Assembly (NCBI GenBank): GCA_018267095.1
Contig: JAFDZC010000012.1
Location: forward strand, 37,494-101,493
Direction of reading: 5' to 3'
DNA length: 64,000 nt
DNA from: Bacteroidota bacterium
GTDB lineage: Bacteria; Bacteroidota; Bacteroidia; Flavobacteriales; Flavobacteriaceae
Part shown: in pieces, positions 34,211 to 42,916 of the stretch
Numbering within the stretch: the stretch's first letter is position 1
How the letters are laid out: every line of letters begins with the position of its first letter
The notes under the pieces: model-generated
What the model saw: the letters and a program-made list of their open reading frames with translations, nothing else
Database searches by the model: none
What the model was told of the DNA's origin: nothing
Program-made: the position numbers and the translations under genes

Positions 34211-36343
34211 TTATTCTGATTTTAGTTGACGCAATTGCTTGAGTTTTTCTTTCCAAGTATCGAGACTTTCTCGGTGTTTGGTAATGTTCTTTCGAACTTC
34301 AACTACAATTGGATTCTCTTTTTTGTCATTTTTGCTGTTGAAGAATTGAATGTTGTTTTCAAGTTGGAAAATCTCATGCTGCAATTCTTCGATTTTGCGT
34401 ACAATGAAAACTTTTTCGCTTTCTAATTTGCGGCCATCGTCATTGATACTTTCCACACGGCTGGCAAATCGAGCCATATCAGTTTCTTTCTTGCTGGCGC
34501 TGAGTTTTTCAAACAAAGCATCGAGAATTTTGTTGAATTTGCCTTCAATATGACGACGCGCTTGAGGCACTTTTCCGAAGCTTTTCCAGTTTTCAATATG
34601 TGCTTTGATGGCATCGAGGTCATTTTTGTGGTGACCGGTCATTTCAAAACTACGCAACTCTTCAAGATAGGCTTTTTTCTTTTCAAATGCTTCTACTTCT
34701 TCAGCGCTGGCACTGTTTCTGTTGGCTTTGGCTCTTTCAAAGAAATGATTGCAAGCAGCACGGAATTCTGTCCAAAGTTGGTCAGAAAATTTGCGCGGAA
34801 CATGGCCGATAGTCTTCCATTCTTCTTGAATTTGCTTCAAGATTTGTGAGGTCGCTTCAAAATCATCACTGTCTTGAAGTTCTTGCGCACGAGCCACTAA
34901 AGCTTGTTTTAGATGCAAATTATGATTCTGATCTTTTTTGATGTCTTTGTAGAATCCGTTTTTGACCAAATTAAAACTTCTTACGGCACTTTTGAATTTT
35001 GCCCATGTTTCTTCGCTCAATTCAGCCGGAACTTTTCCGGTAGCAAAGAAATTATTTCTCAAAGCTTCAACTTGTGATACTAAAGCACTCCAGCCCGCAT
35101 GACTGGTGGCTTTTTGTTCTGCTAAAGTCTCAATTTGCGCGATAATTTCATTCTTGCGTTTGAGGTTGTCCTCTTCGGCTGCGCGGAAACGGTCAAACCA
35201 CGCCTCGCGTTTTTCGTGCATTTGTTTGGTCAGTTCGCTGAATTTGGTCCAGAGCTCTTCGCGATGTTCACGAGATACCGGGCCAATTTCTTCTTTCCAA
35301 ATGCGGTGTAAATCTTGCAATTCTCTAAAGGCATACATGATGTCTTCAACATGCAAAAGCTCTTCAACGCGTGCAATGATTTTTTGTTTTTGCTCTAAAT
35401 TGTGTTTAAAGTCAAAATCGCGGGCTTCGCGGTCGAGATGCAAATAATCGTAGAAATTTTCGAGGTGAAAATGATAATTGTTCCAAACGATGTTGTATTT
35501 GTCTTTTGGAATCGGTCCGCAATTTTTCCAGCGCTCGCGCAACTCGTTGAAATGCTTGAGTGTGTCTTTGATATTTTCTTGCGGATTAATCAGGTTTTTG
35601 AGCTCTTCAACAATTGCCATGCGCGCATCAAGGTTGGCTTTGAGCCCGGCTTCTAAACTTTTGAAATGTTTGTTGATGCGATCGCGATAACCCGAGTAAA
35701 GTTCGTCAAACTTTGCCTTCAGTGGAAAATGATATTTAAAATCCTCGGTGGTTTCGGGGTTTTGTGCGTAGTATTCTTCGCGTTTCTCGTCTAAGAAATG
35801 ATGGTATTTTGCTAAGAATGATTTTTTGAGTTCTTCGACGTGATTGCGCACAGACATCACTTTGTCGGTGGCGGTCAGCGATTCTAATTCACTGATGAGT
35901 TGTTCCATCGGCATGCTCTCGTAATCGAGCATTGGAGCTTCTTCGCGAATCGTCGCATCTTCGCTCTCGGCTGCCGTTACATCTGCAATGGCATTCATCA
36001 CATGATCATGATCCGCTTGAGTTTCGGTTTCTTCAGCTGATAATTCCGGTTCTAGTTCTTCCGGAGTCATTTCAACGACCGTTTCAACTTCAACTTCGGC
36101 AATGACCTCAGGAGTTTCGATAACTTCTTCGATTGTTTCTGCAACAATTTCCTCAGCAACGGTTACATCTTCAGTGGTAGCTTCAACCTCATCGTTGGGA
36201 ATCGAGCCTTCAACTTCTGAAGCAACTTCGGTCACTTCGGCAGCTACTTCAGGAGTTTCGTTTTCAGGGTTTTGTGTAGATTCTGTGTTTCCATCTGCCG
36301 TAGATTCAGGAGTTGGCAGGTTATCATTCTTTTCTTCTAACAT
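34211..36343 (-). CDS. DUF349 domain-containing protein
   Basis: A 710-residue, largely helical protein. The first about 150 residues are acidic and low in complexity (Glu, Val, Thr). The rest holds about six DUF349 repeats of some 70 residues, marked by W-K motifs such as RERWKNCGPIPKDKYN, LHRIWKEEIGPVSREHREEL, EEWKTIGHVPRKFSDQLW and ENWKSFGKVPQARRHIEGKF. The C-terminal end is a coiled coil (EELQHEIFQLENNIQFFN). No enzymatic motif is seen. A relationship to chromosome segregation or cell-wall proteins has been suggested for the family, but the function here is not known. Confidence 0.85.
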   Translation of the reverse strand: MLEEKNDNLPTPESTADGNTESTQNPENETPEVAAEVTEVASEVEGSIPNDEVEATTEDVTVAEEIVAETIEEVIETPEVIAEVEVETVVEMTPEELEPELSAEETETQADHDHVMNAIADVTAAESEDATIREEAPMLDYESMPMEQLISELESLTATDKVMSVRNHVEELKKSFLAKYHHFLDEKREEYYAQNPETTEDFKYHFPLKAKFDELYSGYRDRINKHFKSLEAGLKANLDARMAIVEELKNLINPQENIKDTLKHFNELRERWKNCGPIPKDKYNIVWNNYHFHLENFYDYLHLDREARDFDFKHNLEQKQKIIARVEELLHVEDIMYAFRELQDLHRIWKEEIGPVSREHREELWTKFSELTKQMHEKREAWFDRFRAAEEDNLKRKNEIIAQIETLAEQKATSHAGWSALVSQVEALRNNFFATGKVPAELSEETWAKFKSAVRSFNLVKNGFYKDIKKDQNHNLHLKQALVARAQELQDSDDFEATSQILKQIQEEWKTIGHVPRKFSDQLWTEFRAACNHFFERAKANRNSASAEEVEAFEKKKAYLEELRSFEMTGHHKNDLDAIKAHIENWKSFGKVPQARRHIEGKFNKILDALFEKLSASKKETDMARFASRVESINDDGRKLESEKVFIVRKIEELQHEIFQLENNIQFFNSKNDKKENPIVVEVRKNITKHRESLDTWKEKLKQLRQLKSE

Positions 36344-36562
36344 TCGAAAAATGTTTTAGTTGGGTTATTTACTTAGACTTTTGGTTGGCGAAAGATAGTA
36401 AAGCAACTGAAATATACAAAGAAAATAAGGGATTTATCGAGCAGTTGTCATAAATTCAGTTGAAATGAATTTTTTATTTGTTAAAACCTAAAATTTTTGA
36501 AAAGGATTTTATTTATTTTGCTCCGCAAAAAGAAGTTTGCACTAATTAAGTTTTATTCAGAC

Positions 36563-36958
36563 ATGAAAAATTTCGCTATTTTAAGCTCTTTTGTTTTTAT
36601 TTCTGCTGCCTCGGCGGTAGCTCAAGAAAAAAAGGAGATTATTTCGGAATCAAAAACTCCAAATCAAGAAGTTCAAGCGACTGATTTTAAATCAACGTTG
36701 GTTTTACGCCCCGATCAACAATCAACCTACAGGGAGATTATCAAGCGCTATGCTGTGATTACCCGTGATTTGCACAAAGCAGGTTTGACCATCGATCAAA
36801 AAGAAGTAAAAATGCGCGAAATTGATTTACAACGCGATGCTGAAGTCAAAGTTCTTCTGACTCCGGAGCAATTCAAAGATTATTTACACGATAAAGAAGA
36901 ACGCGCCAAACGTTCGGTTGGTTTGCAAAAAAAGCAACATCCGCTCGGAACCAAATAA
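36563..36958 (+). CDS. Small secreted protein, possibly periplasmic chaperone-like
   Basis: The ATG at 36563 gives 131 residues with a signal peptide, MKNFAILSSFVFISAASAVA, cleaved before QEKK. The mature part is charged and mostly helical and contains RDLHKAGLTIDQKEVKM and KVLLTPEQFKDYL. The LTPEQ-type motif recalls the Spy/CpxP-like proteins of the periplasm, but the match is weak. The reading frame opens earlier (a TTG at 36497), whose basic residues look like noise. Its stop directly abuts the aroE stop on the other strand. Confidence 0.65.
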   Translation: MKNFAILSSFVFISAASAVAQEKKEIISESKTPNQEVQATDFKSTLVLRPDQQSTYREIIKRYAVITRDLHKAGLTIDQKEVKMREIDLQRDAEVKVLLTPEQFKDYLHDKEERAKRSVGLQKKQHPLGTK

Positions 36959-37693
36959 TCATCGGTTCCAGATTCGCCAAGCTTTTTCAGCTTGAAAGAC
37001 GAGCATTTGCCATCCATTTTTGGTTTTTGCTCCTTTTTTTTTGGCTTTTTTTAAGAATAAGGTTTCTTCAGGATTGTATATTAAATCATAAGCCAAATGC
37101 TTTTCGGTAAAATATTCATAGGGAATATCCGGGTTATCCTCTGTTTTTGGTGCGGTTCCTAAAGGCGTACAATTGATAAAAATCTGAAAATTGTCAAAAG
37201 TTGTCGCATTGATGTGGTGATAGGCAATCGTGTTGCTATCGGTTTTTCTCGAGGCAAAGGCATACGGGATATTCAACTCTTGTAAAGCAAAGGCTACGGC
37301 TTTAGCAGCTCCGCCGGTCCCGAGAATCAGCGCTTTTTTGTGATGCGATTCAAGTATTGGCTTCAGTGATTTTTTAAAACCATAAGCGTCTGAATTATAT
37401 CCTTTGAGTTTGCCGTTTTTGAAACGAATCACATTAACCGCCCCGATTTTTTGGGCTTTGTTTGAAAGTTCATCCAAATACGCAATGATGGTTTCTTTAT
37501 ACGGAATCGTTACGTTGAGACCGCATAAATTTGGATGTTTTGCCAGAATCGTATTAAAATCGTCTATTTGAGCAAGGTCAAAATTTTCATAAATACAGTC
37601 ATTGGCTCCGGTTTGGGCAAAACGCTCGGTAAAGTATTTTTTTGAAAACGAATGCCCGATGTTTTTTCCGATGAGTCCGTATAGTCGGGTCAT
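36959..37693 (-). CDS. aroE: Shikimate dehydrogenase
   Basis: Reduces 3-dehydroshikimate to shikimate with NADPH in aromatic amino-acid synthesis. The 244-residue chain has the substrate domain motifs IGHSFSKKYF and LNVTIPYKE with the catalytic lysine, NSDAYGFKKSL, the Rossmann loop LILGTGGAAKAVAFAL near residue 125, and INCTPLGTAP. The length is slightly short of E. coli AroE but typical in Bacteroidota. It is 3 bases downstream of the TPR gene and is likely co-transcribed with it. Confidence 0.94.
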   Translation of the reverse strand: MTRLYGLIGKNIGHSFSKKYFTERFAQTGANDCIYENFDLAQIDDFNTILAKHPNLCGLNVTIPYKETIIAYLDELSNKAQKIGAVNVIRFKNGKLKGYNSDAYGFKKSLKPILESHHKKALILGTGGAAKAVAFALQELNIPYAFASRKTDSNTIAYHHINATTFDNFQIFINCTPLGTAPKTEDNPDIPYEYFTEKHLAYDLIYNPEETLFLKKAKKKGAKTKNGWQMLVFQAEKAWRIWNR

Positions 37694-37696
37694 GGA

Positions 37697-39088
37697 TCAC
37701 AAATATTTTTGAATGGATTTTTGCACTGTGCTCATTTCCCAAACAGCCGGGAATAGTTCTTCGAGAACGGTTCTTTTTTTAATATCGCTTCGCAAAGCAT
37801 TGGTTAAGTGAAAGTTGGCTTTTTCGGTTTCGTGTAAAATAAAGTACAATCCGGCCAAGCGATACGAAATATCAGCTTGCTCCTGAAAATATTCAGAGGC
37901 CTGCAACAAAGCTTGAACACCACTTTCATATTCGCCCAAATAAACCAAAATATCAATCCAATACAACCAAGTGTCCAGCATTTGATCACCATATTCAACG
38001 GCTTTTCTAAATCCGTATTCGGCTTCTTCATAATTGCCGAGTTCATGATTGATGGTAGCAAAACGCTTCCAATAGTAACGATTTTGATCATCTATACCCA
38101 AAGCTTTGTTGACATAAAACAAGGCTTTTTGGTAGCTTTTTTGACGAACGTAAAAATCCGTAATGGCAATCCAGCCTTTATCTAAAAGCGGATCTTCGTG
38201 TACGGTTTTATTGAAGTATTTAAGAGCTAAATTTTTGTTGCCCAATTTCTCGTAGCATTTGCCAATTCTGAGCAGCGCATATGATGTTGGATCGTCTAGT
38301 TCGATGGTTCGGTTATAGCTTTCGATGGCTTCGTCATAACGTTTGAGGCGTTCGAGGGTTTTGGCTTTTTCCATGAAAGCGCCCAAGAATTCATCGTCTA
38401 TATAAGTAGCGTACTCAAAAGCTCTGAGTGCTTGCTCGTACTGACCTAAACTGTAATGCAATCTGCCTTGCTGATGCCAAGCAATTTCGCTGTACGGATT
38501 TTGGTCAATATAACGCGAAAGATATTCGATGGCTTGCTCGTTTTGATCGAGAAATTCAAAACAATACACCACATTGTACAGAGCAGACTGATCTTCAAAA
38601 TCTTCTTCGAGGCATTTAATAAAGTTTTCTTTGGCCAGTTCCAGATTATCCATAAACAGATATTCCATACCGATTAAATTGTACACATCGGCCAAATCAT
38701 CTGTAAACTTCAAAGCAGTTTTCAGCAATTCAACCGCCTTTTCGTGGTTGTCTCGTTTGGAGTAAATACTGGCTTTTTGGATGTAAATTTCTTCGTTGTT
38801 CGGTTCAATGGCGTAGAGCTCGTTGAGCAATTTTTCGGCTTGATCCAACTGATCTTCATAAATCATCATCTCAACCTGAACCAATTTTAAACCGGTGGAT
38901 TTGGGATGCTGCTCTAAAGCCAATTTCAATGCTTTTTTGGCCAGTGCGGGCTTGCCCATGTCTATGTAGTGAAGGATAATCTCTTCAAATTCTTCCGAGT
39001 CAAAGAAGAGAACCTTATTGGTTTTCAACATAGACTCAAATTTAGAAAGTGATAAATTGTAGTCTTCTTCTTCGTCGCTCAAATGCAT
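37697..39088 (-). CDS. Tetratricopeptide repeat protein
   Basis: A 463-residue protein with about 10 tandem TPR units from about residue 60 onward (for example YNLIGMEYLFMDNLELAKEN and WHQQGRLHYSLGQYEQALRA). The N-terminus, MHLSDEEEDYNLSLSKFE, is acidic and there is no signal peptide or membrane helix, so it should be cytoplasmic and mediate protein-protein contacts. The operon with aroE appears to be a conserved arrangement in the group but says little about partner identity. Confidence 0.82.
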   Translation of the reverse strand: MHLSDEEEDYNLSLSKFESMLKTNKVLFFDSEEFEEIILHYIDMGKPALAKKALKLALEQHPKSTGLKLVQVEMMIYEDQLDQAEKLLNELYAIEPNNEEIYIQKASIYSKRDNHEKAVELLKTALKFTDDLADVYNLIGMEYLFMDNLELAKENFIKCLEEDFEDQSALYNVVYCFEFLDQNEQAIEYLSRYIDQNPYSEIAWHQQGRLHYSLGQYEQALRAFEYATYIDDEFLGAFMEKAKTLERLKRYDEAIESYNRTIELDDPTSYALLRIGKCYEKLGNKNLALKYFNKTVHEDPLLDKGWIAITDFYVRQKSYQKALFYVNKALGIDDQNRYYWKRFATINHELGNYEEAEYGFRKAVEYGDQMLDTWLYWIDILVYLGEYESGVQALLQASEYFQEQADISYRLAGLYFILHETEKANFHLTNALRSDIKKRTVLEELFPAVWEMSTVQKSIQKYL

Positions 39089-39197
39089 AGGCTTTAGTTT
39101 AAAAATAACCCTAAATAAAATTAGAAAAGGTTCTGCTCGAAGTGGGTTGAACGAATATTTGTTGTGAACAATTTAATTAACAAACATTCGGGTTAAT

Positions 39198-40388
39198 TTA
39201 TTGTATTTCAGATTGAATTTCGTCGAGTACCTTTAGTAGTATAGAACAACCTTCGCGTATTTCTTCTTCGGAGATAGTTAGTGGTGGTGTTATGCGAATG
39301 GCACAACCTTCAAAAAGCAACCAAAACAAGATTAGTCCGCGCTCATGGCATCTGAGAATAGCTTGATTGGTAATTTCAGGGTCTGAAGTCATGGCGGCCA
39401 GCATCAAGCCTCGGCCACGAACTTCTTGAATCAGCGGATGAACCAGTAAAGAGCGAAACAATTGTTCTTTTACTAAAGTTTGCGGCATCAAATCAGTTTC
39501 GGTGATTTCGCGCAAGGTCGCCAAACAAGCAGCTGCAATCACCGGATGTCCACCAAAAGTCGTGATGTGTCCGAGTTTAGGTTGGTCACTGAGTAAATCC
39601 ATATGAGCCGCCGAAGCCGTAAAAGCGCCTACGGGCATTCCGCCGCCCATACCTTTACCCAAAATTATGATATCGGGCACAACGTTATAGTTTTCAAAAC
39701 CAAAGAGTTTTCCGGTTCTCCCAAAGCCCGGTTGAATTTCGTCAATAATCATCAGCGCGCCCACTTGCTCACAGCGTTGTTTTACTTTGCGCAAGAAATC
39801 GTTTTGAGGTTCTATGAATCCAGCGCCGCCTTGGATGCTTTCGAGAATAATTCCAGCGGTTTTTTCGGTGATTTTTTCTATATCGGCTTCGTTGTTAAAG
39901 GTAATAAAATCAACATCGGGAATCAGCGGTCTAAAAATTTGTTTGCGCTCTTCAAATCCCATAACGCTCATAGAACCCATGGTATTTCCATGATAGGCAT
40001 TTTTACATGAAATTAATTGACTGCGGCTGGTTACACGGCGAGCGAGTTTAAGCGCGCCTTCGGTAGCCTCGGTTCCTGAATTGACCAAGTAGGTTTTTTC
40101 GAGCGGTTGGGGCAGAAGTGAAGCCAGCAATTTGCAATAAACCACCGCCGGATCTTGTGCGTATTCACCATAGACCATCACATGTGAATATTTGTCAAGT
40201 TGGTCTTTGATGGCCTGGTTCACACGCGGATGCTGATGTCCGAGCGAACAAGCCGAAACGCCTGCTACAAAATCTAAATATTTGTTCTGATGTACATCAT
40301 AAATGTAAGAACCTTGGGCATGTGAAATTTCCATGCCGAGCGGATAGGGTGAGGTTTGTGCTTGGTATTTAAGAAAATCAATATTCAT
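39198..40388 (-). CDS. Class III PLP-dependent aminotransferase
   Basis: PLP enzyme of the ornithine/acetylornithine/4-aminobutyrate aminotransferase type, about 396 residues from the ATG at 40388 (MNIDFLKYQ). The frame is open to an ATG at 40427, but that start overlaps the preceding gene by 38 bases. Landmarks are NSGTEATEGALKLARR, IIDEIQPGFGRTGKLFGFE and ILGKGMGGGMPVGAF, where the PLP lysine is in GKG. SxxHxTTFGGHP is visible. The exact substrate cannot be settled; annotation as an aspartate-aminotransferase-family protein would be the cautious choice. Confidence 0.87.
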   Translation of the reverse strand: MNIDFLKYQAQTSPYPLGMEISHAQGSYIYDVHQNKYLDFVAGVSACSLGHQHPRVNQAIKDQLDKYSHVMVYGEYAQDPAVVYCKLLASLLPQPLEKTYLVNSGTEATEGALKLARRVTSRSQLISCKNAYHGNTMGSMSVMGFEERKQIFRPLIPDVDFITFNNEADIEKITEKTAGIILESIQGGAGFIEPQNDFLRKVKQRCEQVGALMIIDEIQPGFGRTGKLFGFENYNVVPDIIILGKGMGGGMPVGAFTASAAHMDLLSDQPKLGHITTFGGHPVIAAACLATLREITETDLMPQTLVKEQLFRSLLVHPLIQEVRGRGLMLAAMTSDPEITNQAILRCHERGLILFWLLFEGCAIRITPPLTISEEEIREGCSILLKVLDEIQSEIQ

Positions 40389-40389
40389 T

Positions 40390-42807
40390 TTATCTTCCAT
40401 CAAAGTTACCACCGTCGTATTGTCCATGTATCATTGAATCCCAATCCCATATTTTTTTATCAATTTTGACTTCCTTTGCGTGTTCGGGGTGATTAGCCTT
40501 ATATATTTTTACTGCATTTTCATTGAGTGGAAACATAAATTTTCCTTCTTTGGCCAACATATATTGCCCATTTTTATCAATGATGATTTTATTGTTGAAT
40601 TTTTTTAAAATATCAGCATATTCTGAATTTGAAAGCACCCCTTTGGGTTGTTCGTCAAAATTACCACCATCATAAATCCCATGAATCATTGTATTCCAAT
40701 CCCATAATTTTTTATTAAATTTAATTTCTTTGGAATGTTCAGGATGCTGATTCTTATAGTTTTGAACAGAAAATTGAGTGAGCGGAAACATAAATTTTCC
40801 GTCTTTGGCCAACATATATTGACCGTTTTTGTCAACTATTATCTTATTGTTGTATTTGTTGAATATTTCAGAAAATGTATTCTTTAATTCAGAATCTATT
40901 TCGGGTTCATAGTCATCAACAAAGTCATTGTTTTCGTCATTAAAGTTGCCACCATCATATGGACCATGAATCATTGTATCCCAATTCCACAATCTTTCAT
41001 TAATAAAAATTTCTTGGGCATATTGTGGAAACTTTATTTTGTAGTTGAGTACAGAACGCTCGTTTAATGGAAATTGAAACTTTTTATTTTTTACTAGTAG
41101 ATATTGCCCTCTTTTGTCAATAATGATTCTGTGATTAAATCTCTCAAAAATTTCCTGATAGGTTATGGTATCCAGAATTGATAAATCAAGTCTCGGGTTT
41201 TCATTGAATAAGTTAATGTTTTCTTTTTCGACTCTGATTTTCTTTTCATTCCGAATCTTCTCATCCAATGCATTGTCTTCAGCACTGAACAAATCGTCTT
41301 TTGATTTGATTCGTTCGTCTTCGCGCCAAACAAAACCGCGTAATTTTCGGGCATTTTCAGGTAAATCTTTTTCAGGGTAAATATCGCCATCCACATTGGT
41401 AAAAAACGTCATGGTGTCAATGGTGTTCCCTTCCATGGTCATGTTGATGCGGCTGCTGACATTTTTGTTGATACCGATGAGCTCGTTTTGATCATTGCGC
41501 ATGTAATAAATCACTTCGGTATTTTTGACTACATCGGCCTCGTAGAGTTGGTTGTCTTTGAATTTTCCGAACAAGTTCAAGCCTTTGACTTGATTATATC
41601 CGTCGCCAATCGTGTCTTTTGAGATGATAAAAGCATTCGTCAAAACTTTGAGTGAGTCGAGTTTTTGGGTTTTGTCATTGCCAATTAAATGCATCACATC
41701 ACCGGTAAGTTGGTTTTTGAAATTCCACAAAATAGGTTTACCAATGAGTTGGGTAATATTGGTCGTTTGACTCGAATGAATCGAATCGCATTTGCCGCTC
41801 ATATCGGTTTTGTAAAAACGGGCATTGTTGTAGGCGCGAACAATTCTATGATCCGGTTTTCCGGTCACCATCAAGATTTTTCCGTGAATATATACCGAAT
41901 CTTTATCAACCAAATTTATCGCAACGGCGCGCTTGGTCACAAAAAGCGAATCTTTCTTTTTAAAAACCTCGGCATAATGACCTTTGACGATGCCTTTGTT
42001 GATGGTGTCGGTGATTTTTACATTGTTGGTGGCCGAAGCAAATTCGCGTGTTCGGTCGTAATACAAACTGTCGCCTTCGATGCGTCGGTCTTTGTATTTA
42101 ATATACGAATTGCGAATGAAATGCCCGATGTTTTTCTTGCTGTCGTAATCGCCTTTTTCGGTGTAAATAAAATTGTCTTTTGAGGTAATGGTCGATGGAC
42201 CCAATAAATACGCCTGACCATTGTGGTTGTAATAATCCAAACGATTTGATTTTACTACATATTTCGGATTGGTGATCGTAACGGCTGTTTTGAACTGAAA
42301 TTTCTTTTCGGCGGCATAATAGCGACCTGACTTGCTTTTGAGCACATTGTCTTTATTGACAATAACGCCCCGTGTATTGTAATAGGCTTGCTGTGAAACG
42401 CGATCGTAGTTAAGCGTGTCTGTTTCTAAAGTCATATCAGGCGAACGCAAAACCACTTTTCCGGTAGCAAAGGCCTGTTTTACATTGCCGTTGTATTCGG
42501 CATATTTGCTGTTCATAAACAAAGTATCGCCTTGAATCATGCGGACATCGCCAAACGCTTTGACATAGTTTTCGTTCTGAAAATAATAAGCTTTGTTGCA
42601 AAACATGCGTACTCCGTCGTGAAAAATACGCACGTTTCCAGTAAGCAAAAAGGCATCGGGTAGTTCGATTTGATTGACATCTGCAAAGTCAGAATGCTCA
42701 ATGATGATTTTTTTCGGAGCCTGTGCCGCCACAGATTCCATCATCAGAATCAACAAACCAAAAAATAGACTAAACCGAGTAATTTTCAACGCAAAAAATT
42801 TTGCCAA
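40390..42807 (-). CDS. OstA/LptA-like outer-membrane biogenesis protein with a novel 74-residue triple repeat
   Basis: An 805-residue protein with a hydrophobic signal-like segment (about 8-28: KITRFSLFFGLLILMMESVA). Residues 30 to about 330 are beta-rich and repetitive and have the OstA/LptA look (ALLTGNVRIFHDGVRMFC-like strands, MIQGDTLFMNSKYAEYNG, KVVLRSPDMTLETDTLNY), suggesting LPS transport across the periplasm. Residues 549-622, 644-717 and 729-802 are three copies of a 74-residue unit containing IIxDKNGQYMLAKxGKFMFPL and ending W[DN]WxxMIHGxYDGGNF. I do not recognise this unit. The start is a TTG at 42807 and uncertain. The aminotransferase gene starts 1 base after the stop. Confidence 0.75.
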   Translation of the reverse strand: MAKFFALKITRFSLFFGLLILMMESVAAQAPKKIIIEHSDFADVNQIELPDAFLLTGNVRIFHDGVRMFCNKAYYFQNENYVKAFGDVRMIQGDTLFMNSKYAEYNGNVKQAFATGKVVLRSPDMTLETDTLNYDRVSQQAYYNTRGVIVNKDNVLKSKSGRYYAAEKKFQFKTAVTITNPKYVVKSNRLDYYNHNGQAYLLGPSTITSKDNFIYTEKGDYDSKKNIGHFIRNSYIKYKDRRIEGDSLYYDRTREFASATNNVKITDTINKGIVKGHYAEVFKKKDSLFVTKRAVAINLVDKDSVYIHGKILMVTGKPDHRIVRAYNNARFYKTDMSGKCDSIHSSQTTNITQLIGKPILWNFKNQLTGDVMHLIGNDKTQKLDSLKVLTNAFIISKDTIGDGYNQVKGLNLFGKFKDNQLYEADVVKNTEVIYYMRNDQNELIGINKNVSSRINMTMEGNTIDTMTFFTNVDGDIYPEKDLPENARKLRGFVWREDERIKSKDDLFSAEDNALDEKIRNEKKIRVEKENINLFNENPRLDLSILDTITYQEIFERFNHRIIIDKRGQYLLVKNKKFQFPLNERSVLNYKIKFPQYAQEIFINERLWNWDTMIHGPYDGGNFNDENNDFVDDYEPEIDSELKNTFSEIFNKYNNKIIVDKNGQYMLAKDGKFMFPLTQFSVQNYKNQHPEHSKEIKFNKKLWDWNTMIHGIYDGGNFDEQPKGVLSNSEYADILKKFNNKIIIDKNGQYMLAKEGKFMFPLNENAVKIYKANHPEHAKEVKIDKKIWDWDSMIHGQYDGGNFDGR
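40402..41163 (-). repeat. Three tandem protein repeats in the OstA-like gene
   Basis: Repeat 1 at 41163-40942, repeat 2 at 40878-40657, repeat 3 at 40623-40402, with linkers of 21 and 11 codons. Repeats 2 and 3 are also very alike at DNA level (for example gtggaaacataaattttcc and ttggccaacatatattg occur in or near both), so the duplication between them is recent relative to repeat 1. Confidence 0.85.
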
Positions 42808-42883
42808 ATTTATGAAAAAGCCCGCAATGAAAATGGCTATTAAGAATTATTTATCAGCGCGTTTTAAGTGAAGTTTGAATAAC

Positions 42884-42891
42884 TATATTTG
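42884..42891 (+). promoter_or_regulatory. Putative -7 element of the amylase gene
   Basis: TATATTTG matches TAnnTTTG and lies 25 bases before the ATG at 42917. No clear -33 TTG is seen at 19-21 bases. Confidence 0.5.
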
Positions 42892-42916
42892 TACACTTTC
42901 AGTTAAATTAAGCACT

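Noticed and set aside
40389-40427. Longer aminotransferase start at 40427
   Set aside because: It would overlap the OstA-like gene by 38 bases, and the extra 13 residues do not look like an aminotransferase N-terminus.
41689-42183. Plus-strand open frame of 164 codons opposite the OstA-like gene
   Set aside because: Shadow of the repetitive beta-strand coding sequence; no homology-like motif.
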